From Acidimicrobiaceae bacterium (GTDB lineage Bacteria; Actinomycetota; Acidimicrobiia; Acidimicrobiales; Ilumatobacteraceae), in assembly GCA_003154135.1 (NCBI GenBank), contig PMCN01000255.1:6209-13032 (forward strand): a stretch of DNA of 6,824 nucleotides. The letters are read 5' to 3'. This document shows, in pieces, positions 1 through 5,719 of this stretch (the first letter of the stretch is position 1; each line of letters opens with the position of its first letter). Below the pieces are notes generated by a model. It was not told the origin of the DNA. It saw only the letters and a list, made by a program, of their open reading frames with translations, and searched no databases. The position numbers and the translations under genes were made by a program.

Positions 1-1727
1 CCCGGGAAGTTGCCGCCGCCGGGGAACGTGCCGCCGCCAGGGAGGTTGCCGCCGCCGGGGAACGTGCCGCCGCCAGGGAGGTTGCCGCCGCCGGGGAACG
101 TGCCACGACCAGGCCCACCGCCACCGCCGGGGCCGAAGCGCTGCCCGTTGCTCGGGCCGGCGAGGGGGAGCGCGCCGGAATGTGCGGTGGCGGCGGTCGC
201 GATGCTGTACGCCGCAGGTGCGGCGAGCGCGGCCACGAGTGCGGCGGCCGCGCCCCAGGCGGCAAGCCTGCGGCCGACCAGCAACCCGACGAGCAGTCCA
301 ACGACAGCCATCGCGGCGGCGCCGAAGATGACGGGTACGAGCCAACTGTTCCAGTTGGGGGTGCGCTGCAGCAGCACGTGCGTCCACCAGGCGGTGACGG
401 CCACGCCGGCGGCGAGCAGCACACGCGCCCACCACTGCTCGCGCAGCGCCCACAGCACCGTGGCGCCGATGCCGACGAGGGCGCCGATCGCAGGGGCGAG
501 GGCGACGGAGTAGTACTCGTGGATGATGCCCTGACCGAAGCTGAACACCGCCATCGTGACCAGGAGCCAGCCGCCCCAGATGATGACGGCCGAGCGGATG
601 CGGTCCTGCCGGTTGTGACGACCGGCGATCACGAGGCCGGCGACGGCGAACAGCAGCGCAGCGGGGATGAGCCACGAAGCCTGGCTGCCCCACGTGGTGC
701 CGAACATGCGGCTCCAGCCGGTGGGTCCCCATTGACCGGCGCTGCCCTGGCCGCCGCCGCCGACCACGCTGCCGGTCTCGTTGCCGGTGAGCCGGCCGAA
801 GCCGTTGTAGCCGAAGATGAGGTCGAGGACGCTGTTGTTGGTGGATCCACCGATGTACGGGCGGCTGCCCTTCGGCCACAGCTCGACGATGGCCACCCAC
901 CAGCCGGCAGCGGCCAGCATCGACACGCCGCCGAGCAGCAGCTGCCAGATGCGCTTGCCCAGCTTCGGGGGGCCGGCGATGAGGTAGGCGAGCGCGAACG
1001 CCGGCACCACGACGAACGCCTGCAGCATCTTGGTGAGGAAGCCGAAGCCGATCAGCACGCCCGCCCAGACCAGCCACTTCGTGCCGCCGTCGTCGAGGGC
1101 TCGAGTCACCATGTAGGCGGCGCCGACGAGCAGCAGGACGAGCAACGAGTCGGGGTTGTTGAAGCGGAACATCAACACGGCGACGGGCGTCAGCGCCATC
1201 ACCGCACCGGCGATGAGGCCGGCCGCCGCGCCGAACCAGCGCCGGATGGTGAGGTAGAGCACGCCGACGGCGGCGACGCCTTCCAGCGCCTGGGGCACGA
1301 GGATGCTCCACGAGTTGACACCGAAGATGCGAGCGGAGATGTCCATCACCCACAACGACGCCGGGGGTTTGTCGACCGTGATGAAGTTGGCGGCGTCGCT
1401 GGAGCCGAAGAACATCGCCTTCCAGCTCTTCGTGCCGGCCTGCACCGCGGCCGAGTAGAAGTCGTTGGCCCAGCCACTGGCGCCGAGGCCCCACACGTAC
1501 AGCACCGCGGTGGTGGTCAGCAACGTCAGCAGCGCGGGACGCACCCAACGGGCGTCGTCGGGGTGCCCGCGCCACGCGCGCCGCAGTCGCGAACCGGCCG
1601 GGGTGCTGTCGTCGAGGGTGCTGTCGTCGAGGGTGTTGTCGTCGACGATGTTGTCGTCGACGGTGCTGTCGTCGCGCACGGGCCGGTCCCCGGCGGATGC
1701 GTCGGGGGGCGATTCCAAGGTGGTCAT
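1..1727 (-). CDS. GT39-type (YkcB/ArnT-like) membrane glycosyltransferase, C-terminus cut by window edge
   Basis: An open frame of 575 codons runs off the left edge. The product should be a multi-pass GT-C enzyme that moves a sugar from a polyprenyl-phosphate carrier to an acceptor outside the membrane; donor and acceptor cannot be read from the sequence. Residues 1-60 are a hydrophilic, presumably cytosolic tail with an Asp-rich repeat (19-43). About a dozen hydrophobic segments follow between residues 64 and 510. Family motifs are NDFYSAAV (88-95), VDKPPASLW (118-126), RFNNPDS (188-194) and HEYY (403-406). These resemble actinobacterial GT39 and Bacillus YkcB proteins as I remember them. 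From residue 533 a Gly/Pro-rich linker begins; in this family such a linker usually precedes a soluble extracytoplasmic domain, here outside the window. In-frame alternative starts are ATG at 1745 and GTG at 1766. None has a strong ribosome site; I took the ATG at 1727. It lies 64 bases downstream of the S15 gene on the same strand. Confidence 0.9.
   Translation of the reverse strand, partial: MTTLESPPDASAGDRPVRDDSTVDDNIVDDNTLDDSTLDDSTPAGSRLRRAWRGHPDDARWVRPALLTLLTTTAVLYVWGLGASGWANDFYSAAVQAGTKSWKAMFFGSSDAANFITVDKPPASLWVMDISARIFGVNSWSILVPQALEGVAAVGVLYLTIRRWFGAAAGLIAGAVMALTPVAVLMFRFNNPDSLLVLLLVGAAYMVTRALDDGGTKWLVWAGVLIGFGFLTKMLQAFVVVPAFALAYLIAGPPKLGKRIWQLLLGGVSMLAAAGWWVAIVELWPKGSRPYIGGSTNNSVLDLIFGYNGFGRLTGNETGSVVGGGGQGSAGQWGPTGWSRMFGTTWGSQASWLIPAALLFAVAGLVIAGRHNRQDRIRSAVIIWGGWLLVTMAVFSFGQGIIHEYYSVALAPAIGALVGIGATVLWALREQWWARVLLAAGVAVTAWWTHVLLQRTPNWNSWLVPVIFGAAAMAVVGLLVGLLVGRRLAAWGAAAALVAALAAPAAYSIATAATAHSGALPLAGPSNGQRFGPGGGGGPGRGTFPGGGNLPGGGTFPGGGNLPGGGTFPGGGNFP
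9..104. repeat. 36-bp in-frame tandem repeat encoding a Gly/Pro linker
   Basis: Two perfect 36-bp units (9-44 and 45-80) are followed by a third that matches for 24 bases (81-104) and then diverges. Positions 1-8 look like a degenerate continuation toward the window edge. On the minus strand each unit encodes 12 residues, TFPGGG plus NLPGGG, so the protein carries a hexapeptide [T/N][F/L]PGGG at residues 543-575 and probably beyond. The perfect identity at DNA level, including third codon positions, indicates recent duplication or slippage rather than mere selection for composition. Confidence 0.9.
1603..1677. repeat. 15-bp in-frame tandem repeat encoding an Asp-rich N-terminal tail
   Basis: Five contiguous 15-bp units (1603-1617, 1618-1632, 1633-1647, 1648-1662, 1663-1677). 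The first two are identical and the others differ at a few bases. Read on the minus strand they encode five pentapeptides, DDSTV, DDNIV, DDNTL, DDSTL and DDSTP, at glycosyltransferase residues 19-43. The stretch is acidic, probably disordered, and sits before a basic segment (RLRRAWR, 47-53) and the first membrane helix, so it should face the cytosol. Confidence 0.85.
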
Positions 1728-1791
1728 GTGCTCAGCATCAGGCATGGTGCTGTGAAGGGCCTGCACGCTTGCTGGGAGGTTGCTGAGAACG
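1728..1791. other. Intergenic gap between S15 and glycosyltransferase genes
   Basis: This 64-base gap separates two genes read in the same direction (minus). It holds a perfect 7-bp inverted repeat, CTCAGCA (1731-1737) and TGCTGAG (1781-1787), separated by 43 bases, and two adjacent imperfect 11-bp copies starting TTGCTG (1769-1790). The arms are short and far apart and no T-tract follows, so I do not call a terminator. The gap also contains the possible upstream starts of the glycosyltransferase (ATG at 1745, GTG at 1766). No clear promoter is visible. Confidence 0.3.
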
Positions 1792-4053
1792 TCAGCCGCC
1801 GTTCGACTCTGCCTGATAGATGCGGCACGGCTCGCCGCGGAGCGCACCGCACGCCGGTGGTTGCGGAGCCGACACGGGAACGCCCGGCACCACGTCGAGC
1901 ACGAGGCGTGAGGGATGCGCACTGTCGTGGGCGACGGTGACCGTCTCACCGGAGCTGATCGTCTTGAACGTCCAGATCGCCCGGTTGTCGCCCGGGGCGT
2001 GGATGGTGATGCGTATGCGACTCCCTGCGCGGAAGGGGTAGGCGAAGGGGAACAGCTCCACTCGGACCGGCACGTACTCGCCTGCGGGCAGGTCGGCGGC
2101 ATCCGGCTTCGTGTTGGTGTGCACCGGCTGCACCTCGGTGCTCTTCGCGGTGTCGAGTGCGCGCTGGCTGGCGCGCAACCAGCCGCTCTGGATGTACACC
2201 TCCTTGCCGTCGGGGCGCACCTCGCTGATGGTGACCTCGAGGTCGGTGTCCTTCGCCGACGACTTGATCCACAGGTCGACCGAGCCCGGGCCGGCCACCA
2301 CGGTGTCGGCGGTGAGCGGCGCGGTGACGTAGCCGAGGCCCTTGCCGTCCGGCAGCGGCTTCCAGTCGTAGGCGACCCCTGCCTTCCACACCCCGTTGCC
2401 GTCGCCGGTGTAGAAGGTGGCCGGCAGCGCCGAGGGGTCGGCGGTGTAGGTGTCGGCTCCGGTGCTCGTGCTGCTGCCCTGCGTCAGCGTGCCGCCGTCG
2501 CCGAGCCCCCACGCCGTGGCCTGCGCGGTGGGGATGGGCCAGCTGTCGAACTCGGCAGTGAAGTTCGGCTCGGGCGTGCCGGGCGCGTAGGCGGCGTTGC
2601 CGCCCTGCTCGAACAGCACCCGCACCGGCTTCTCGGCCTCGAACGCAGCGAGGGCCTGCGCGTAGCTCATGCCGGCGAAGCGGTTGGGGAAGTCGCCGAA
2701 CTTCGACACTCCCCAGATGGCTGCGCCGAGGCCCGCGGCGATGGTGGGGCCGACCGACAGGTCGGGCACCTTCTTGCCCACGTACAGCTGCAGGAACTCC
2801 ATGTAGCGCCGCAGCACCGGCGGGCTCAGCGACTCCGTGTGCAAACCATTGGTGAGCGTGACGTAGACGTGCGGGGAGTTGGTGAACTTGGGCAGCATCG
2901 CCGGGAAGTGGCCGCCCGTCTGCTCGTCCTGCCAGGCGCCGGCGATGAACACCGGCACCTTGATCCTGTCGACGAACGTGATGGGGGCGAGCGAGTCTCC
3001 GAGCGGGTTCGAGTAGTAGGGGTTCTGGGCGATCTCGTTCACGAGGTCGGGGTTCTGCAGGCGGAGCTTCTGGTTGTCGGCGCATCGCGTGTCGCCGGCG
3101 TCGGCGCGCTTCTTGGACCACCCCTCGCCGTAGGGCTTGGCGTCCGACAGGCGCGCCCTGATCCAGTCGACGGCGAAGCCGGTGTTGAGGATGCCGCCGG
3201 GGTACAGGGTGCTGCGGAAGCTGTCGTCGATGACCGACAGGGGCGTGATGCTGTCAAGGCTGGGGGGTTGCGTCGCGGCGACGAAGAGCTGGGTGATGCC
3301 CGGGTAGCTGATGCCCACCATGCCCACCTGGTGGTCCTTCACCCACGGCTGCGCGGCCACGGCCTCGATGGCGTCGTAGCCGTCGAGCGACTGCACGGTC
3401 TCGAAGAAGCGGTACGAGCCGCCGCTGCAGCCGGTGCCGCGCATGTTGACGCCCACGTAGGCGAAGCCCTGTGCCGTGTAGAGCGCCGCCAGTTGGGCGT
3501 TGCCGGGGTCGCTCGGGGAGTAGCCGCTGTACTCGACCACGGTCGGGTACGGGCCTTTGTCGGCCGGACCCGGCAGCAGCACGTTGGCGCTCAGCGTGGT
3601 GTTGTCGCGGGTGACGATGTAGCCGAACCCGCCGGCCGGCAGCAGGTGCTGGCGCTCGGGCGAGTACCACTCCGGTGCGGGTGTCTCGTCGGGACTCGCG
3701 ACCACGAACGCAGGGCTCGTCACCACATCGGATTCGATGGTGTAGCCGGCACCGGGCTGCAGGTTGCGGAACAGGAGGGAACCTTGCGAGTCGACGGTGC
3801 CCTCGGCGGCCGGTTGGCCGTTGCGGACCGCCCGCAGGGCGGTGCCCGGCGCGGCCCCGAGCACGGCAGCCTGATCCGTGCCCGGTTGCACCGTGAAGTC
3901 GGCCGGCGACTTGGCGATGGTGTCGACGACGGTGGTGACCGCGCCGGATGGGGCGCTCGTCCCGGCGATCGTCGTGGCGCTGCTGCCTCCGTTGCTGCAT
4001 GCAGCTGCGATGAGTGCAAGGGCGACGAGAGCGGCAGTGCGACGGGACGTCAT
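1792..4053 (-). CDS. S15/CocE-NonD family hydrolase, predicted secreted lipoprotein (X-Pro dipeptidyl-peptidase type)
   Basis: A 753-aa serine hydrolase of the family that includes cocaine esterase and X-Pro dipeptidyl-peptidases. It cleaves an ester, amide or peptide bond; the substrate is not deducible. The N-terminus MTSRRTAALVALALIAAAC is a lipoprotein signal with Cys19 as the acylation site, although the -3 residue is Ala rather than the usual Leu. An Ser/Thr/Ala/Gly-rich spacer follows, then a small beta-rich region (about 52-120). The alpha/beta-hydrolase core spans about 140-430. Likely triad: Ser249 in GISYPG, Asp376 in GAWQDE and His405 in TNGLHTES, with Tyr178 as a candidate oxyanion residue. 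RGTGCSGG (205-212) is also typical. A PepX_C-like jelly roll covers about 560-725. Cys735 and Cys743 could form a disulfide near the C-terminus. It is longer than CocE (about 574 aa) mainly because of the N-terminal region. The start is chosen for the signal peptide and a GGAAGA motif upstream. The frame stays open further upstream, but that is antisense to the M20 gene. Confidence 0.93.
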   Translation of the reverse strand: MTSRRTAALVALALIAAACSNGGSSATTIAGTSAPSGAVTTVVDTIAKSPADFTVQPGTDQAAVLGAAPGTALRAVRNGQPAAEGTVDSQGSLLFRNLQPGAGYTIESDVVTSPAFVVASPDETPAPEWYSPERQHLLPAGGFGYIVTRDNTTLSANVLLPGPADKGPYPTVVEYSGYSPSDPGNAQLAALYTAQGFAYVGVNMRGTGCSGGSYRFFETVQSLDGYDAIEAVAAQPWVKDHQVGMVGISYPGITQLFVAATQPPSLDSITPLSVIDDSFRSTLYPGGILNTGFAVDWIRARLSDAKPYGEGWSKKRADAGDTRCADNQKLRLQNPDLVNEIAQNPYYSNPLGDSLAPITFVDRIKVPVFIAGAWQDEQTGGHFPAMLPKFTNSPHVYVTLTNGLHTESLSPPVLRRYMEFLQLYVGKKVPDLSVGPTIAAGLGAAIWGVSKFGDFPNRFAGMSYAQALAAFEAEKPVRVLFEQGGNAAYAPGTPEPNFTAEFDSWPIPTAQATAWGLGDGGTLTQGSSTSTGADTYTADPSALPATFYTGDGNGVWKAGVAYDWKPLPDGKGLGYVTAPLTADTVVAGPGSVDLWIKSSAKDTDLEVTISEVRPDGKEVYIQSGWLRASQRALDTAKSTEVQPVHTNTKPDAADLPAGEYVPVRVELFPFAYPFRAGSRIRITIHAPGDNRAIWTFKTISSGETVTVAHDSAHPSRLVLDVVPGVPVSAPQPPACGALRGEPCRIYQAESNGG

Positions 4054-4107
4054 GCGTCGAGTCTTCCATCTGCGCCGATCGCAGGTCCCACCCGCCAGAA
4101 TGGTGCG
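4054..4107. promoter_or_regulatory. Divergent intergenic region between S15 and M20 genes
   Basis: Only 54 bases separate the two divergent start codons, so promoter elements for at least one direction must lie here or inside the neighbouring coding sequence. On the plus strand CAGAAT (4096-4101) ends six bases before the proposed GTG start of the M20 gene and resembles a -10 box with one mismatch at its first base. With no Shine-Dalgarno before that GTG, a leaderless transcript is possible. No convincing -35 box is visible at the right distance. No operator-like palindrome was found. Confidence 0.3.
4062..4067 (-). promoter_or_regulatory. Ribosome binding site of the S15 hydrolase gene
   Basis: The minus strand reads GGAAGA here, eight bases before the ATG at 4053. 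This Shine-Dalgarno-like match fixes the start at the lipoprotein signal peptide, although the reading frame is open for almost 400 more codons upstream. Confidence 0.5.
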
Positions 4108-5202
4108 GTGATCGATCTGCAGGCCATGCTCGCCGACCTCGAACTGCTGGTGAACACCGAGTCGCCCTCCAACGACGTGCCTCGGCTGTCGGAATCGGCC
4201 GATGCGCTGGCGGCCGTCATGATGCGCCGCCTGCAGTCGGCACCGCTCTTGATCGAGGGCCCGGCCGGCCCGCACGTGCACTGGAGCGGTGGCGGAACGC
4301 CCAAGGTGCTCATCGTCGGCCACCACGACACGGTGTTCCCCGCCGGCACGGTGGCGGCGCGGCCGTTCGCGGTTGCCGACGGCCGGGCAACAGGTCCGGG
4401 CGTGTTCGACATGAAGGCCGGCATCGTGCTCGCCGTGCACGCGGTGGCATCGCTCGCCGACCGCAGCGGCGTCGAGATCCTCGTCACGAGCGACGAAGAG
4501 ATCGGATCGGGCACCTCTCGTGCGCTCATCGAGGAACGCGCACTGGCGTGTGGCCATGTGCTCGTGTGCGAACCGAGCGCCGACGGGGGCGCGTTGAAGA
4601 CCGCGCGCAAGGGCACCGGTACCTTCGACGTGCTGGTGCACGGCAAGGCCTCGCACGCCGGGCTCGAGCCCGAGAAGGGCATCAACTCGCTGGTCGCCGC
4701 GGCGGAGGTGATCGCCCGAGTGGTCACGTTCGCCGATCCGGCCACCGGCACCACGGTCACGCCCACCATGGCCACGTCCGGCACCGCGGACAACACCGTC
4801 CCGGCGCTCACCAGGGTCACCGTCGACGTGCGCGTCGAGCAGCCCGGCGAGAAGGAGCGCCTGGAGGCGCTGTTCGCCGCGCTCGCGCAGCACGGCACCT
4901 CGGTACCGGGCGCGATCATCGAGCTGCAGGGCGGCCTCAACCGTCCGCCGATGCCCTCGGCGGCGTCGGCGGCGCTGTTCCCGATGGCGGTGGCCGCGGC
5001 ACGCGCGGCCGGTCTGCCCGAGGTGGTCGGTGTGGCGGTCGGCGGGGGCAGCGACGGCAACTTCACCGCGGCATGTGGCGTGCCCACCCTCGACGGTCTG
5101 GGAGCCGTGGGCGGCGGCGCGCATGCCGATCACGAGTTCGTCCAGGTCGACACGATGGTCGAGCGGGCACGTCTCCTGGCCGCCATCGTCAGTGCGCTCT
5201 AG
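4108..5202 (+). CDS. M20 family zinc metallopeptidase (CPG2/ArgE/DapE-like)
   Basis: A 364-aa cytoplasmic dinuclear-zinc hydrolase of the glutamate carboxypeptidase/ArgE/DapE/ACY1 superfamily. It should remove an amino acid or acyl group from a small amide or peptide substrate, but the exact substrate is unknown. Metal-site and catalytic motifs are all present: His72 and Asp74 in GHHDTV, bridging Asp101 in GPGVFDMKAG, general base Glu130 and metal ligand Glu131 in TSDEEIGS, Glu155 in VCEPS, and His339 in GGGAHADHEF. The inserted dimerisation domain (about 165-275) carries SHAGLEPEKGIN (182-193), whose His183 normally reaches the partner's active site. Overall order and length fit CPG2-like enzymes, and there is no signal peptide. 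I start at GTG 4108, which gives the usual N-terminal helix; ATG 4126 is six codons shorter and possible. Neither has a good Shine-Dalgarno. It is the first gene of a three-gene plus-strand set, 17 bases before the PAS gene. Confidence 0.93.
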   Translation: MIDLQAMLADLELLVNTESPSNDVPRLSESADALAAVMMRRLQSAPLLIEGPAGPHVHWSGGGTPKVLIVGHHDTVFPAGTVAARPFAVADGRATGPGVFDMKAGIVLAVHAVASLADRSGVEILVTSDEEIGSGTSRALIEERALACGHVLVCEPSADGGALKTARKGTGTFDVLVHGKASHAGLEPEKGINSLVAAAEVIARVVTFADPATGTTVTPTMATSGTADNTVPALTRVTVDVRVEQPGEKERLEALFAALAQHGTSVPGAIIELQGGLNRPPMPSAASAALFPMAVAAARAAGLPEVVGVAVGGGSDGNFTAACGVPTLDGLGAVGGGAHADHEFVQVDTMVERARLLAAIVSAL

Positions 5203-5205
5203 CGC

Positions 5206-5210
5206 GGGAG
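5206..5210 (+). promoter_or_regulatory. Ribosome binding site of the PAS gene
   Basis: GGGAG lies nine bases before the ATG at 5220 and just after the M20 stop codon. It favours the ATG at 5220 over the in-frame ATG at 5229, and suggests the PAS gene is translated from the M20 transcript. Confidence 0.55.
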
Positions 5211-5219
5211 CGCCCGTAC

Positions 5220-5696
5220 ATGCGTGACATGACACTCGACGACCTGCAGGGCGAGATCGGGGTGGAGCATCTCCTCACCTACGCCGACGGGCGTCGTCGC
5301 CGGGTGTTCGCGGTGGATCTCGAGGTGCCGTTCCCGGAGGGTCGCCTCATCGTGTCGCGCACCGATCCGTCCGGAGTCATCACGCAAGCCAACGAGTCGT
5401 TCGTGGCCATGTCGGGTTACTCGATCGATGAGCTCATCGGCCAGCCGCACTACATCCTGCGCCACCCCGACATGCCGGCCGCCGCGTTCAAGGACCTGTG
5501 GGACACGGTGCGCCGAGGCGAGAAGTGGACCGGTTACGTGAAGAACCTGCGCAAGGACGGCGCGTACTACTGGGTGTTCGCGTCGGTGGTGCCCAACATC
5601 CGCGACGGGTGCATCGTGGGCTACACCTCGGTGCGCCGCAAGCCGTCGCGTCGCAAGGTGGCGGAAGCCGCCGCGCTCTACCCGGCGCTGAAGTGA
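5220..5696 (+). CDS. Stand-alone Aer-type PAS domain protein (probable FAD redox/oxygen sensor)
   Basis: A 158-aa soluble protein made of essentially one PAS domain (about residues 42-140). It closely resembles the N-terminal PAS of the E. coli aerotaxis receptor Aer. Shared landmarks include QANESFVAMSGYS (56-68), ELIGQPHYILRHPDMP (71-86), AAFKDLW (88-94), WTGYVKNLRKDG (103-114) and YYWV (116-119). In Aer the RHPDMP region (here Arg81, His82, Asp84) is needed for FAD binding, so this protein probably binds FAD and senses redox state or oxygen indirectly. It ends at ALYPALK, matching the point where Aer continues toward its membrane anchor, HAMP and signalling domains, all absent here. About 40 N-terminal residues before the PAS are not recognised. 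No membrane segment, kinase, cyclase or DNA-binding domain is present, so its output must come through a partner. The next gene starts 23 bases after its stop, or overlaps it by four bases. Confidence 0.9.
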   Translation: MRDMTLDDLQGEIGVEHLLTYADGRRRRVFAVDLEVPFPEGRLIVSRTDPSGVITQANESFVAMSGYSIDELIGQPHYILRHPDMPAAAFKDLWDTVRRGEKWTGYVKNLRKDGAYYWVFASVVPNIRDGCIVGYTSVRRKPSRRKVAEAAALYPALK

Positions 5697-5704
5697 ACGA
5701 CCCC

Positions 5705-5710
5705 GAGGAA
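5705..5710 (+). promoter_or_regulatory. Ribosome binding site of the PhnD-like gene
   Basis: GAGGAA lies nine bases before the ATG at 5720. It is the best Shine-Dalgarno match in this operon and favours that ATG over the GTG at 5693, which overlaps the PAS stop codon but has no such motif before it. Confidence 0.6.
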
Positions 5711-5719
5711 CTCCGCCCC

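Noticed and set aside
1..110. Regular 36-bp spacing suggested a CRISPR-like array.
   Set aside because: The copies are directly adjacent with no unique spacers, and the unit is a whole number of codons within an open reading frame; it is a coding minisatellite.
180..1940. A 586-codon plus-strand frame across the glycosyltransferase gene.
   Set aside because: It is a low-complexity Arg/Gly/Asp/His-rich shadow. The minus-strand frame has membrane helices and the DKPP motif.
1915..4107. The M20 frame is likewise open for about 730 codons upstream, antisense to the S15 gene.
   Set aside because: Same composition effect. The translation lacks any family motif, while the S15 gene on the minus strand has its full triad.
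4054..5235. The S15 reading frame stays open for 394 more codons upstream of its ATG, across the whole M20 gene on the other strand.
   Set aside because: It is Arg/His/Gly-rich, has no recognisable domain, would bury the signal peptide mid-protein, and is antisense to a clear M20 gene. High GC with G/C-ending codons keeps antisense frames open.
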